Below, piece by piece: positions 61,708-64,000 of a DNA stretch of 64,000 nt (positions are counted from its first letter, which is position 1; each line of letters begins with the position of its first letter). The translations under genes were made by a program, and so were the position numbers. The DNA comes from Bolinopsis microptera (taxonomy: Eukaryota > Ctenophora > Tentaculata > Lobata > Bolinopsidae). The notes under the pieces were generated by a model. The model worked only from the letters and a program-made list of their open reading frames with translations. It made no database searches and was not told the origin of the DNA. The stretch is taken from positions 17,778,475-17,842,474 of the forward strand of contig NC_087077.1 of assembly GCF_026151205.1 (NCBI RefSeq), given 5' to 3'.

Positions 61708-64000
61708 GTTCGAAAATCTGGTTGGGTAAAAGCCAAAAGGTGATTGAAAATATAGCATTATAGCATTCCTGACATATTATATCATGTTGGAAATTGGAAA
61801 ATACCAGCCTGTCTCTGAAACTGAGCTCCAGTTGCTCGGCAGTTAAGAAGTTAAACTAGTGGTTTTAGTGTCTCAACTACTTCTACAATTATAATTCTTT
61901 CCAGGAATTATATCCCCGAAAATTCGTGAACACTGGTAACCGATAATTTCCCGCAAGGGTCGTGCGTTTTGTATCCTAAGAAACAGCGCAAAATTCTCAG
62001 TCGAGAGTCTACATACAATCACGTGATATCACCGAGACGTGTCAAAATGTAGCTCTCGTCAATTTCGACCAATTAGCACTCACCTGTCACACAGAATGTT
62101 ATACTTGATAATTTGTACAGTATTACAATTAGTATTCTTTGGTATTCCAAAGAGCATATAATTTAATAGTATTTCTACATAGCGTCAGGTAATATGCATG
62201 ATTTTAGGAAGACATAGAGGGTTCTCATGTAACTTTTACCCTGGTTAAAACTAAGGAAGCCACTGAAGCGAAGGCCTGGTGAACAGCAGAGAAGTGTATA
62301 AAATTTCTGTAAAATTGCCAGGAAAAGAGTGTAATGAGTTTCGTTTGTACATTGAAAGATCAAAGCCGTGTTCGACACCGCATCGTGTTCAATTTGAACC
62401 CTGAGTAGAGGGGGTTCTCTGTTCTATTAGCTGCTCGCCCAACTAGTCAGTAGTGGCACATAGTAGCAGTTTAAAATTCTTAGTTTAAAAATGATAGACT
62501 GAGCAGCCCTGAAGCGATTTTCTTGTCAAGTGGGCAATTCCACGGTAAGGTTCCACTTGGTGAAAATGAAAAATGTTAAGATAGGCACCTAATTTTGGTT
62601 AAAATATGTTCATTAGACTCTTAACCTTACAGGTCAACAAAAGTTTTTTGTTTCATATTGCATTAACTTTTGATTTTTCTCATTCAAAGGAACACTACTC
62701 GGAAATGAAAAAAATCATTCAAATTTTCAAAGGGCCATAGTTTGGGTATGCAGGAATATTTCTCTATGAAATTCCATACACTTAAGCATAGGCATAAGAA
62801 TGAGAGCCATGCAAAGTTTCAAAACCGTTACTCAAATAATTTTTCTAAAAAATTTCCACAAAGATGGTGTCGCATCCGTCACAAAATTAAGCAAAAAAGT
62901 TTTTTCAGAGCCACATAGTGCTATTTATATTCAAAAAACTACTGTAACCTATCTCTTCTGAAGGTAAGGGAGTACCGTAGAAATTATCAGGCTTGTATCT
63001 TTGAAGAAAAAATTTTTGGAAGGGGGGTCCCAACTTGTCGCGTCTGTCACATTTTTTTGAAAATGCTCCAAAAAATCTTTTAACAGACTTTAAATGCATT
63101 TTTGTTAAAGCTGAGACCGTTCTTAACAAAACGATGTTGTCAAATCGAAAAGTGGACAGAAAATGACTGAGTTATGTATAATTTTGTATATGCCCATATA
63201 TGGGCGTACGGCTCACTTTTAGCCATTTTTATCCATATTTCCATTATTTTGACTAAAACCAAGACAAATTGAAGTCAAATAAGGTTTGACTATGTTGACT
63301 AGACTATCAAATAACATCATATGCAATTCAATAATTAAATTTACTGAGTTTTGCCATTTTATTTGCCTTAACCTTTTTCAGGGGTAAAAGGCACAAAAAA
63401 TGGACTTTACCCTATTTTCGCATATTTTTGAAGTAAAAATTCAATATCTTCCACATTTTAAACACTAAAGTAATGAAACTTTTGGGAGATGGTCTCAACA
63501 GTGTGATGTGTTGAACAGAGATGAATGTTTTACCAGAGTTATAAATTTGTTCAAGTAGAGAAATAATTGCTGCCCCTAGATTTATCCCCTTGCGTATGCC
63601 CAAAATGGACGATTTTGGCTATTGCAGACCTCGTGGAAGTACTAGCGGCCTAAAAATTGGCATAAATATAGAATGAAGGTCACTGAACAAGATAAAAGTG
63701 TCAAATAGAAGATTTGGAGAAATTGAAAAAAAACGTGTGTCCGTCACAGTCACGTCCGTCACAATTTGAAAATGGCGCCACGCAAACAAAAACTGAGCAA
63801 TCTCCAAAAAAATGGTATCTCAGAAATCCCTAAACCTTTTTCTATCACTGCATGTCCAAATTAGAGATAATAGATAACGTTTTGAGATAGATTTGGGTAC
63901 CTTCTGAGTAGACACCCAAAAAAGTGTCATATTTAAGTCGCGTCCGTCACAGGGGTGCTATCTCAGAAAGTAATAATGGTAGGGGTCTGAAATTTTCACA
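61708..64000. other. Unassigned region with a recurring GTCGCGTCCGTCACA word
   Basis: No gene recognised. The word GTCGCRTCYGTCACA appears at 62869, 63037 and 63937, with partial copies at 63738 and 63751. Conceptual translation on the minus strand gives recurring VTDAT or CDRRD words in differing frames, without a continuous reading frame. The region continues out of the window. Confidence 0.4.

Overview
This is an AT-rich animal nuclear contig. Spliced genes with GT-AG introns include an axonemal dynein light chain, a homeobox gene with an eh1 repressor motif, a tetraspanin, UVSSA, MRPL11 and a G-alpha 12/13 subunit, which together indicate a metazoan. Non-LTR and Penelope-type retroelements, MITEs, a tRNA-derived SINE and long satellites suggest an invertebrate genome. 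The sequence alone does not fix the phylum.

Layout. (1) 0.5-1.0 kb, plus: 3' exons of a DNAL4-like gene, convergent with (2). (2) 24.4-2.5 kb, minus: a complete 16-exon ACSS3/PrpE-like short-chain acyl-CoA synthetase (638 aa as I splice it). Its introns carry a Penelope-like element, a mariner-type MITE and an 11-kb intron (8007-19011). (3) Inside that intron, on the opposite strand, is a whole homeobox gene (9168-16267). Its own intron holds a hairpin-ended DNA transposon and a ~300-bp satellite with 912-bp higher-order repeats. The rest of the host intron is a ~2.5-kb minisatellite whose unit is a copy of the host exon's own 3' end and 5' splice site. (4) 26.7-24.7 kb, minus: a six-exon tetraspanin. 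(5) 33.3-27.9 kb, minus: a helical protein, tentatively INTS15/C7orf26-like, with a cloverleaf-folding 163-bp MITE and a 356-bp (CT)n tract in its introns. (6) 36.2-33.8 kb, minus: UVSSA. (7) 37.5-36.7 kb, minus: MRPL11. (8) 41.6-38.3 kb, minus: an unrecognised Cys-rich gene. (9) 41.6-45.5 kb: no firm gene, a CpG-rich block and a five-fold IRF-like array. (10) 55.7-45.6 kb, minus: the C-terminal four exons of a G-alpha 12/13 gene, whose 8.8-kb intron holds a G-rich minisatellite and ~43 copies of a 38-bp repeat. (11) 56-64 kb: repeats, including a 2.2-kb inverted-repeat element dense in GTGGTTAA, a LINE 3' remnant, a SINE and a region with a recurring GTCGCGTCCGTCACA motif.

The genes form no pathway; they are ordinary unrelated animal genes. 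The unusual content is in the introns, especially the satellite born from a splice junction and the nested antisense homeobox gene. All exon joins were read by eye from splice signals, phase continuity and remembered family conservation; no search was run.
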